Assembly: GCA_027011835.1 (NCBI GenBank) | Contig: JALUZN010000108.1 | Span: 1 to 12,005 of the forward strand | Reading direction: 5' to 3' | Length of the DNA stretch: 12,005 bases | Source: Draconibacterium sp. | Lineage (GTDB): Bacteria; Bacteroidota; Bacteroidia; Bacteroidales; Prolixibacteraceae | In this document: one piece after another, positions 5,589 to 12,005 of the stretch | Position numbering within the stretch: position 1 is the first letter of the stretch | Layout of the letters: the number at the start of each line of letters is the position of its first letter | Made by a program: the position numbers and the translations under genes | The notes under the pieces: model-generated | The model's database searches: none | The model's input: the letters and a program-made list of their open reading frames with translations, nothing else | Told to the model about the DNA's origin: nothing

Positions 5589-7871
5589 ATGAGAAACAAA
5601 ATATTTTCGCTTGTAATTCTTTTTCTGATTACAATTTCGTGTGAACAAAAAACAGGTATTTCCGAACTATCAAAAGGAATATCAATTGATAAACGTGTAG
5701 AGCATTTGCTGAAAAAGATGACTCTTGAAGAGAAAATCGGTCAGTTAAATCAATACACTTCGCGGTGGGAAATGACCGGCCCGGCACCTGCAAATTCCGA
5801 TTCGATGTTTATGTACAACATGATAAAAAACGGACAGCTAGGTTCTATGCTAAACGTTGTAGGTGCAAATGCCGCACGTAAAGTGCAAACTTGGGCCGTT
5901 GATAGCAGCCGGTTGGGAATTCCGTTAATTCTTGGGTACGATGTTATTCACGGCCTTAAAACAATGTTTCCTATTCCTTTGGCCGAAGCTGCAAGCTGGG
6001 ATTCGCAGGTAGCTTACACTTCGTCGCGTATTGCAGCCGAAGAGGCTTCTGCTTCGGGGATAAACTGGACATTTGCTCCCATGCTCGATATTGCCCGCGA
6101 TGCTCGCTGGGGAAGAATAATGGAAGGTTCGGGAGAAGACCCCTATTTGGGAGCAAAAATGGCTGTTGCACGAGTAAAAGGTTTTCAGGGCGATAATCTC
6201 GCTTCGGAGAATACAATTGCCGCGTGCGCAAAGCATTTTGCCGCTTACGGTTTTGTTGAAGCAGGCCGGGAGTACAACACCGTTGATATTAGCGAATATA
6301 CATTGCAAAATATTGTACTTCCGCCTTTTAAGGCTGCTGTTAATGCTGGGGTGGCAACCGTAATGAACGCATTTAATACTCTTAACGGAACACCGGCTAC
6401 ATCGAATATACATTTGCAGCGCGATCTTTTAAAGGGCGATTGGAATTTTAAAGGATTTGTGGTTTCCGACTGGGCATCGATTAACGAGCTGATTTTACAC
6501 GGTGTTGCTGCCAATAAAAAAGAGGCGGCAAAACTGGCAATTACTGCCGGATCGGATATGGACATGGAGGGAAACGTATATATTGAAGAACTGAAAAATC
6601 TTGTTGAAAATAATGAAGTTGACGAAACATTAATAGATGATGCTGTTCGTAGGATTTTACGGGTTAAATTCGAACTTGGACTTTTCGACGATCCGTTTAA
6701 ATATTGTAACCCGAAGCGCGAAAAAGAGGAAGTATTAAGCCGAAAAAACCTCGACGCTTCGCGTGATGTTGCACGAAAAAGTATTGTTTTACTAAAAAAT
6801 AGTGAGGGGCTGCTTCCTCTATCAAAAACTGAAAAGAAAATTGCGGTTATAGGAGAACTTGCAATGAGTAAAGATGTTCCGCTGGGAAGCTGGCGTGGAA
6901 AGGCAATCCCAAATTCAGCCGTTTCGCTTTTAGAGGGGATAGAAAATGTAGTTGGAACTCAAAATGTAACGTTTGCAAAGGGTCCGGTTTACATAAAAAA
7001 CAAAAGAGGTTTTACTACCGAATTGGAAATTAATACCACCGACCGTACGGGAATGAAAGATGCTGTTTCGGTTGCATCGAAAGCCAATGTGGTTGTTATT
7101 GCTCTTGGCGAAGACTGTTTTCAATCGGGCGAAGGACGAAGTCAGACCGATATAGCGCTTAAAGGATTTCAACAAGAATTGCTGAAAAAAGTGTTTGAAG
7201 TAAATAAAAATGTGGTGGTGGTTTTAATGAACGGACGCCCAATTCAGATTAACTGGATGGCAGAGCATGTTCCTGCAATTCTTGAAACCTGGTTTTTAGG
7301 CTCGCAATCGGGAAATGCAATTGCCGATGTTCTTTTTGGCGACTATAATCCTGCCGGTAAACTCCCGGTTTCTTTTCCGCGTGCAGTGGGGCAGGAGCCA
7401 CTGTATTACAATCATTTAAGTACCGGGCGTGCCGATAAGACCGATATGGTTTTCTGGTCGCATTATACCGATGAAAGCAACGCACCACTTTTCCCCTTCG
7501 GATACGGATTAAGTTATACTACTTTTCGCTATTCAAACCTGAAACTCTCATCGAAAGAGTTAGCGGCCAATGGGAAACTAACAATTATGGCAACCGTTGA
7601 AAATACCGGAGATAGAGCTGGCGAAGAGGTGGTTCAACTTTATATTCGCGACCTCGTCGGAAGTATATCGCGACCGGTAAAAGAGTTAAAAGGATTTCAG
7701 AAAATTAAGTTAAAAGCAGGAGAGAAAAAAGTAGTTACTTTTGAATTGTCGGCAAAAGATTTACAGTTTTTTGGTGCCGAAAATCGTTGGAAAACCGAAC
7801 CGGGCGAATATAAAATCTGGGTAGGAACAAATTCGGCAGAGGGTTTGGAATCGGGATTTACGTTAAAATAG
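5589..7871 (+). CDS. bglX: Glycoside hydrolase family 3 beta-glucosidase (BglX-type), lipoprotein
   Basis: A 760-residue exo-acting glycosidase that releases terminal beta-linked glucose, or related sugars, from oligosaccharides. The start chosen is ATG 5589, which gives a proper lipoprotein signal (MRNKIFSLVILFLITISC, lipidated Cys18); the longer frame from GTG 5475 would place 38 unrelated residues before it. Domains in order: the GH3 N-terminal TIM barrel (about 30-370) with the EGSGEDPYLG (179-188) and KHFAAYG (215-221) motifs and nucleophile Asp294 (VVSDWAS); the alpha/beta sandwich (about 395-600) with probable acid/base Glu515 (SGEGRSQTD); and a fibronectin III-like C-terminal domain (about 660-735). 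It should act in the periplasm or at the outer membrane. There is no SusC/SusD pair, regulator or other CAZyme beside it. The RdhA-like gene follows after 40 bases, so the two may share a transcript. Family is certain; exact sugar specificity is not. Confidence 0.93.
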   Translation: MRNKIFSLVILFLITISCEQKTGISELSKGISIDKRVEHLLKKMTLEEKIGQLNQYTSRWEMTGPAPANSDSMFMYNMIKNGQLGSMLNVVGANAARKVQTWAVDSSRLGIPLILGYDVIHGLKTMFPIPLAEAASWDSQVAYTSSRIAAEEASASGINWTFAPMLDIARDARWGRIMEGSGEDPYLGAKMAVARVKGFQGDNLASENTIAACAKHFAAYGFVEAGREYNTVDISEYTLQNIVLPPFKAAVNAGVATVMNAFNTLNGTPATSNIHLQRDLLKGDWNFKGFVVSDWASINELILHGVAANKKEAAKLAITAGSDMDMEGNVYIEELKNLVENNEVDETLIDDAVRRILRVKFELGLFDDPFKYCNPKREKEEVLSRKNLDASRDVARKSIVLLKNSEGLLPLSKTEKKIAVIGELAMSKDVPLGSWRGKAIPNSAVSLLEGIENVVGTQNVTFAKGPVYIKNKRGFTTELEINTTDRTGMKDAVSVASKANVVVIALGEDCFQSGEGRSQTDIALKGFQQELLKKVFEVNKNVVVVLMNGRPIQINWMAEHVPAILETWFLGSQSGNAIADVLFGDYNPAGKLPVSFPRAVGQEPLYYNHLSTGRADKTDMVFWSHYTDESNAPLFPFGYGLSYTTFRYSNLKLSSKELAANGKLTIMATVENTGDRAGEEVVQLYIRDLVGSISRPVKELKGFQKIKLKAGEKKVVTFELSAKDLQFFGAENRWKTEPGEYKIWVGTNSAEGLESGFTLK

Positions 7872-7911
7872 AAAATAGTTTACCTTTGATTCCGATTCAA
7901 AGTTATATTTA

Positions 7912-9261
7912 ATGATTAATGTAATTACCGGGAGTTTACTCTTTTTTATAGTTGGCAGCGTGTTTTTTTCCGCTCTTTTTATTGTTTATTCAATGGTCGA
8001 GAACGAAAAGAAAGCAGCAATAAGAATGATTCTGGTTACCGTTTTTTTACTGATTTTAGGAGCTGCTCTCATTTTTGTTGGTGCTCCTTTTGTTTTTCAA
8101 ATTACTCTTCTCGTTTTTATTTTGGTGGCACTTTCTGTTGTTTTGTTTCGGTTTGGAAACAAGAGCATAACGTTTCCTGTGCCTAAGAAACAGTTCGACG
8201 AACGCGATGTTATGTTTTCGCGTGCTGCATTAAAACCCGATATCAAAAATTTTAAAGATTACTATGCAATGCGTCCGCAAAATTTGCAGGTTGATAATGC
8301 TTTCAGAAAATTACCCGGCCTGCTTAATGCGAATACGAAATATTACAACCGGTATATTTTTAGTGCTGCCAATGCAACATTTTCTGCAGTAAATTTGCTG
8401 CAGCCGCTTACCGAACAAAAAACTCAGGAGAGCAATGATAAAAGTATAAATGCCGATGAGGCAACCCTGTTTCTAAAAAAATGGGTTGAAAAACTCGGAG
8501 TACATTCGGTAGGTTTTACACATTTACAGTCTCATCATCTCTATTCGCATATTGGGCGTGGCAAAAAATATGGCGACGCGGTAGAGTTAAATCATAAATT
8601 TGCCATTGCTTTTACTGTCGAGATGAGTCATGAATCGTTAAGTTATGCTCCGCAGGGGCCGGTTGTTATGGAGTCGTCGCAGCAGTATTTAAATGCCGGT
8701 ACAATCGCCGTTCAAATTGCCGAATTTATTCGAAATCTCGGGTTCGAAGCGCGTGCACATATCGATGCAAACTATCGCGTAATTTGCCCGTTGGTTGCAC
8801 AGGATGCCGGATTGGGAACCATTGGCCGCATGGGGCTGTTAATGACTCCAAAACTGGGTGCTCGGGTGCGGGTGGCAGTTGTTACAACAAATATGGAACT
8901 GGTTACAACATCGCCAAAAGAGATTGACTCTTCGGTCGTTCGGTTTTGTGAAATCTGTAAAAAATGCGCTGTAAATTGTCCTTCAAATGCAATCTCTTTT
9001 AATTCGGGGAAAACAAAATTGGGGTGGCAACTTTGGAAAATCAGTCACGAAAAGTGCTATACATATTGGTGTAAAATTGGTACAGATTGTGGCCGGTGCA
9101 TCACCGTTTGCCCCTATTCGCATCCCAATAATTTTATTCATAATACAATTCGGTGGATGATAAAACGAAACCCCGTAAACCGTTGGCTGGCATTGAAATT
9201 GGACAACTATTTTTATGGAACAAAACCCGCTCTTATTCCTTTAAAAAAATGGACGGGTTAA
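7912..9261 (+). CDS. Membrane-anchored reductive dehalogenase (RdhA)-like iron-sulfur corrinoid protein
   Basis: A 449-residue protein. Residues 5-27, 38-58 and 61-82 form three hydrophobic helices. The remainder resembles the RdhA catalytic subunit: FDERDVMFSRAAL (95-107), the GTIAVQIAEFIRNLGFEA block (263-280), PLVAQDAGLGTIGRMGLLMT (293-312, the most diagnostic stretch), and two Fe-S motifs. Cluster 1 is Cys346-x2-Cys349-x2-Cys352-x3-Cys356-Pro. Cluster 2 is Cys382-x10-Cys393-x2-Cys396-x3-Cys400-Pro, with the RdhA pattern YW...GTDCGRCI...CPY. RdhA enzymes use cobalamin to remove halides from organohalides. The cluster 2 context separates it from the related QueG, which has a CISYxTIE-type sequence instead. 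There is no Tat twin-arginine signal and no rdhB gene nearby. Basic residues after TM1 and TM3 suggest a cytoplasmic catalytic domain. Cys387 is an extra cysteine. Family likeness is strong; dehalogenation itself is unproven, since many distant homologues have no known substrate. Confidence 0.82.
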   Translation: MINVITGSLLFFIVGSVFFSALFIVYSMVENEKKAAIRMILVTVFLLILGAALIFVGAPFVFQITLLVFILVALSVVLFRFGNKSITFPVPKKQFDERDVMFSRAALKPDIKNFKDYYAMRPQNLQVDNAFRKLPGLLNANTKYYNRYIFSAANATFSAVNLLQPLTEQKTQESNDKSINADEATLFLKKWVEKLGVHSVGFTHLQSHHLYSHIGRGKKYGDAVELNHKFAIAFTVEMSHESLSYAPQGPVVMESSQQYLNAGTIAVQIAEFIRNLGFEARAHIDANYRVICPLVAQDAGLGTIGRMGLLMTPKLGARVRVAVVTTNMELVTTSPKEIDSSVVRFCEICKKCAVNCPSNAISFNSGKTKLGWQLWKISHEKCYTYWCKIGTDCGRCITVCPYSHPNNFIHNTIRWMIKRNPVNRWLALKLDNYFYGTKPALIPLKKWTG

Positions 9262-9594
9262 TATTCTTTTTCATATTTATGACTTTGTTCAATACAAAAA
9301 GCAGTGTGCCTAAGGCGTATTAAACAACTGTTTTCTATTATTAGATGCTAGACACTGGAAGTATGTTAAAGCCTTGAATGTCAGTGATTACGCTATGGCT
9401 GTGGGCGTTTGGTGATTTTGTCGGTTATCAATGTAATATAAAAATATAGCAATCTATTATTCTATTTAAAACTTTATAAAAAGGCTGAACTTTCTATATT
9501 TTATTATAAAAACTTTGAGTATTAGGGCTTAATGCCTATTTTCGTGGCTGAAGAATTACGCACACCATTTGTTAATGGTATAAATTTTAAGAGC
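9262..9594 (+). other. Intergenic region without a recognisable gene
   Basis: These 333 bases separate the RdhA-like and DUF349 genes. About 9300-9430 is less AT-rich than the flanks and holds only short hairpin-like words (GCCTAAGGC at 9308-9316; AAACA-AC-TGTTT at 9322-9333). No tRNA, small RNA family or convincing small gene is visible. About 9430-9520 is very AT-rich and probably carries the next gene's promoter. The reading frame of the next gene is open back to an ATG at 9532. Confidence 0.5.
9473..9502 (+). promoter_or_regulatory. Weak candidate promoter of the DUF349 gene
   Basis: TTTA (9473-9476), 18 bases, then TATATTTT (9495-9502): the same spacing as the other candidate sites but with two mismatches to TTTG/TAnnTTTG, in very AT-rich DNA. 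It suits either possible start of the gene (9532 or 9595). Confidence 0.25.
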
Positions 9595-11886
9595 ATGGAA
9601 CCTAAAGATCTAAAAAACTCGGAAGAGTTAAAAAGTCCTGAAAAAAAGGACCTTAAGAATTCGGAGCAAAATGTTGTTTCGGAGGAGACAAAGGAAGTTA
9701 AGAAAACAGTGTCGGAGAAAGTGAAAGAAACTGACGATTCTGCGACAGAAAAAGAAGCTCCAAAAAAGAAATCGGTTAAGAAACCGGCAAAGAAAAAACC
9801 GGCTGCCAAAAAGAAAGTCGAAAAGCCGGCTGAAGAAACAGCTCCCGATTCATCTGAAAAATCAGAGGAAGCAGATTCTGTAAAAGAGGAGGTAAAAGCT
9901 GAACCGGCAGCCGAAGAGGTAAAAGAAGAAGAGAAAAAACCGGCAGCAAAAGAGGAAGTAAAAAAAGAGGAGCCGAAAGCAGAACCTAAGGAGAAAGAGG
10001 TTGCTGAAGAGAAGAAGGAGACGGAGACGGAAACGGTTGCTGAAGAGAAGGAGGAAAAGGGAACTCCTGATTCGGAAAAAGAGCCGGAAAAACAACAAGA
10101 AGAGGAGGGAGCAAAGAAGGCAGAGAAAGTTGATGTTGCACCTCAAAAACCGAAAAAGGAAATTGTTGATTATTCGAAATATACGCAAATTGAGTTGGTA
10201 AACGCTTTGCGCGATGTTTTGGAAGAAAACGACGACCACGATATAAAAGACGAAGTAGAAGCAATAAAATCTGTTTTTTATAAAACATTAAACGAAAATA
10301 TTAGTGCCGCTAAAAAGAAATTCATAGAAGAGGGAGGAGACGAAAAGGAGTTTGTTGCAGAAGAAGATCCTTACGAAAAAGATATTAAAGATTTACTTCG
10401 TCGCTTTCGCCAGATTCGTATTGAATACAGTAAAAAAATGGAGCAGGAAAAGGAAGCGAATCTGAAATTAAAATACGATGTAATTGAACGAATTAAAGCA
10501 CTAATCAATAACGAAGAGTCGATTAATAAAACGTTTAATGAATTTAGAGAGTTGCAGCACGAATGGCGCGAAATTGGACTGGTACCTCAGTCGAAAATGA
10601 AAAATTTATGGGATACGTACCATTTTCATGTCGAGAACTTTTACGATTACATTAAAATAAATCAGGAGTTGCGCGACCTCGATTTAAAAAAGAATCTTGA
10701 AATTAAGATTAAACTCTGCGAAAATGCCGAGGAGCTTTTGGTTGAACCTTCGATTATTAAAGCATTTAATACACTTCAGAAATACCACGAACAGTGGCGC
10801 GAAGTTGGCCCGGTTCCACGTGAACAGAAAGATGCTATTTGGGAGCGTTTTAAAGCTGCCACATCGAAGATAAACAAAAAGCATCAAGAGTTTTTTGAGG
10901 TTAGGAAAGAGGAACAGAAAAAGAATCTCGAAGCAAAAACTGCACTTTGCGAAAAGGTGGAAGAGATTGATTTGGCAGCAATTCCAAGCTACAAAGAGTG
11001 GGATGCTAAATCGAAAGAGTTGGTTGAATTGCAAAAAGTTTGGCGAACAATTGGATTTGCACCCAAAAAGGACAACAACAAAATATACGAGAGATTTCGT
11101 GCTGCCTGCGATAAGTTTTTCGATGCAAAACGCGAGTTCTACGCAAAAAATAAAGAGCTTCAGCAAAATAACATGCAAATGAAAATTGATTTGTGTGTGC
11201 AGGCCGAATCGTTAAAAGAGAGTACCGACTGGAAGAAAACAACGCAGGACTTTATAAACATTCAGAAAAAATGGAAAGAGATTGGCCCCATTCCGCGAAA
11301 ACATTCCGATGCCATCTGGAAACGGTTTAGAGCTGCCTGCGACTCCTTTTTTGATAAAAAATCGGAACACTTTTCGGGAATGGATTCCGAACATACCGAA
11401 AATTTAAAAAAGAAAGAGGAATTAATTGAAAAGGTAACAAACTTTAAATCGGCAGGAAGTGTTGATGAAAACTTAAAAATATTAAAAGGGTTTCAGCGTG
11501 AGTGGACCGAAATTGGTCATGTTCCGTTTAAAAAGAAAGACGAAGTTCAGGCTAAATTCAGAGAGGCTATAAATAAACTGTTCGACGAGTTAAATATCGA
11601 CGAGGATAAGCGTAATATTCTGAAATTCAGAAGTAAAATGACTTCTTATTCTGAGTCGAACCGCGGCCAGAATAAGATGCGGATGGAGCGCGAAAAGTAT
11701 ATGAATAAATTAAAACAACTCGAAAACGATTTGGTTTTGCTCGATAATAATATTGGTTTCTTTGCAAAATCGAAAAATGCAGAATCGCTCATTGCCGATG
11801 TAAGAAAGAAGATTGAAGTTTCGAAACAGAAAATAGAACTTCTTAAACAAAAAATCAGGGTAATCGACGAAATGGATAAAGAATAA
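9595..11886 (+). CDS. DUF349 repeat protein with E/K-rich N-terminal tail
   Basis: A 763-residue, probably cytoplasmic protein of unknown function. Residues 1 to about 190 are low-complexity, very rich in Glu, Lys, Ala and Pro, and include histone-tail-like lysine runs (VKKPAKKKPAAKKK); this part is likely disordered. Five DUF349 repeats follow, each marked by W(R/K/T)xIGxxP, or VG in repeat 2. Their Trp residues are at 324, 401, 483, 560 and 637, giving periods of 77, 82, 77 and 77. Repeats 2-4 continue with the family's (I/W/Y)xRFxAA block, which in repeats 3 and 4 extends to RFRAACDxFF. Residues about 695-763 form a C-terminal coiled coil (EREKYMNKLKQLENDL onward). DUF349 proteins are mostly helical; no enzymatic activity can be assigned. 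ATG 9595 is preferred because it opens directly on the acidic tail and has AAGAG just upstream; ATG 9532 would add 21 residues of different character (MPIFVAEELRTPFV). No partner gene is adjacent. Confidence 0.9.
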   Translation: MEPKDLKNSEELKSPEKKDLKNSEQNVVSEETKEVKKTVSEKVKETDDSATEKEAPKKKSVKKPAKKKPAAKKKVEKPAEETAPDSSEKSEEADSVKEEVKAEPAAEEVKEEEKKPAAKEEVKKEEPKAEPKEKEVAEEKKETETETVAEEKEEKGTPDSEKEPEKQQEEEGAKKAEKVDVAPQKPKKEIVDYSKYTQIELVNALRDVLEENDDHDIKDEVEAIKSVFYKTLNENISAAKKKFIEEGGDEKEFVAEEDPYEKDIKDLLRRFRQIRIEYSKKMEQEKEANLKLKYDVIERIKALINNEESINKTFNEFRELQHEWREIGLVPQSKMKNLWDTYHFHVENFYDYIKINQELRDLDLKKNLEIKIKLCENAEELLVEPSIIKAFNTLQKYHEQWREVGPVPREQKDAIWERFKAATSKINKKHQEFFEVRKEEQKKNLEAKTALCEKVEEIDLAAIPSYKEWDAKSKELVELQKVWRTIGFAPKKDNNKIYERFRAACDKFFDAKREFYAKNKELQQNNMQMKIDLCVQAESLKESTDWKKTTQDFINIQKKWKEIGPIPRKHSDAIWKRFRAACDSFFDKKSEHFSGMDSEHTENLKKKEELIEKVTNFKSAGSVDENLKILKGFQREWTEIGHVPFKKKDEVQAKFREAINKLFDELNIDEDKRNILKFRSKMTSYSESNRGQNKMRMEREKYMNKLKQLENDLVLLDNNIGFFAKSKNAESLIADVRKKIEVSKQKIELLKQKIRVIDEMDKE

Positions 11887-11931
11887 TTAGGTGTTTTTAT
11901 TATTATATCTCCAAGTTTTATACATATTCGC

Positions 11932-11947
11932 AGGGCTGTTAGTCCCT
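11932..11947. repeat. Small REP-like hairpin near the right edge
   Basis: AGGGCT-GTT-AG(T)CCCT folds into a six-pair stem with one bulged T. It lies 45 bases past the DUF349 stop codon and is not followed by a T-run, so it is a poor terminator. The CCCT/AGGG core resembles the small hairpin at 5553-5562 in the GH3 leader. It could be a scattered palindromic repeat, but two short occurrences cannot prove that. Confidence 0.25.
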
Positions 11948-12005
11948 ATTATTGAAGAGGTTGAGCCCATTTTTTAATATTTTTTCTATTGCCAGGGATG
12001 TTCAT

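Noticed and set aside
7912..9261. Identification as epoxyqueuosine reductase (QueG)
   Set aside because: The second Fe-S motif has the RdhA pattern (YW, GTDCGRC, CPY) and the QueG CISYxTIE-type sequence is missing; three membrane helices also do not fit QueG.
9378..9449. Twenty-three-codon hydrophobic frame (MSVITLWLWAFGDFVG...) between the RdhA-like and DUF349 genes
   Set aside because: There is no ribosome binding site or promoter, the frame is short and no homologue is recognised, so it is probably chance.
9862..10239. Minus-strand frame rich in Leu, Phe and Arg that resembles a membrane protein
   Set aside because: It is the complement of the E/K-rich coding stretch; purine-rich coding DNA automatically gives Phe/Leu-rich antisense frames.
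11949..12005. Minus-strand frame open to the right edge (MNIPGNRKNIKKWAQPLQ)
   Set aside because: Only 18 residues are visible and nothing identifies a family; it may be the end of a gene beyond the window but cannot be supported here.
1..12005. CRISPR arrays, tRNA, rRNA, prophage or complete insertion sequences
   Set aside because: A read through both strands showed no regularly spaced direct repeats, cloverleaf-like sequences, transposase genes or paired terminal repeats enclosing one.

Overview
The window looks like a chromosomal segment from a member of the Bacteroidota. The grounds are an AT-rich sequence, start codons without clear Shine-Dalgarno sites, several upstream sites resembling the Bacteroidota promoter (TTTG, about 18-19 bases, then TAnnTTTG), lipoprotein signal peptides, and families common in that phylum (BglX-type GH3, DUF349 repeat protein, cytidylate kinase-like protein, aminopeptidase P). 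Genus cannot be read from the sequence. I found no rRNA, tRNA, CRISPR array, complete insertion sequence or phage gene.

Left part (1-3626, all minus strand). Reading leftward: a cytidylate kinase-like protein (2904-3626); a two-Cache-domain lipoprotein that starts at TTG (1740-2654); an NCS2-type nucleobase permease only 15 bases further on (384-1724); and the first 92 codons of an ABC transporter ATPase that leaves the window at base 1. The lipoprotein and permease are almost certainly one transcript. This suggests an envelope ligand-binding protein paired with an inner-membrane carrier. The carrier has lost the usual acidic/amide substrate-binding residues of its family.

Right part (3861-11886, all plus strand): aminopeptidase P (3861-5246); a GH3 beta-glucosidase lipoprotein (5589-7871) behind a long leader with several hairpins; 40 bases later, a membrane-anchored protein whose catalytic half closely resembles reductive dehalogenase RdhA (7912-9261); and a 763-residue protein with an E/K-rich N-terminus and five DUF349 repeats (9595-11886).

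The intergenic regions hold two long, perfect or near-perfect inverted repeats, one on each side of the kinase gene (2817-2880 and 3742-3808), and the unusual GH3 leader (about 5388-5588). The most interesting item is the RdhA-like protein. It keeps both ferredoxin-type cysteine clusters and the RdhA core. Three transmembrane helices replace the Tat signal and the separate RdhB anchor, and the positive-inside rule puts the active domain in the cytoplasm.
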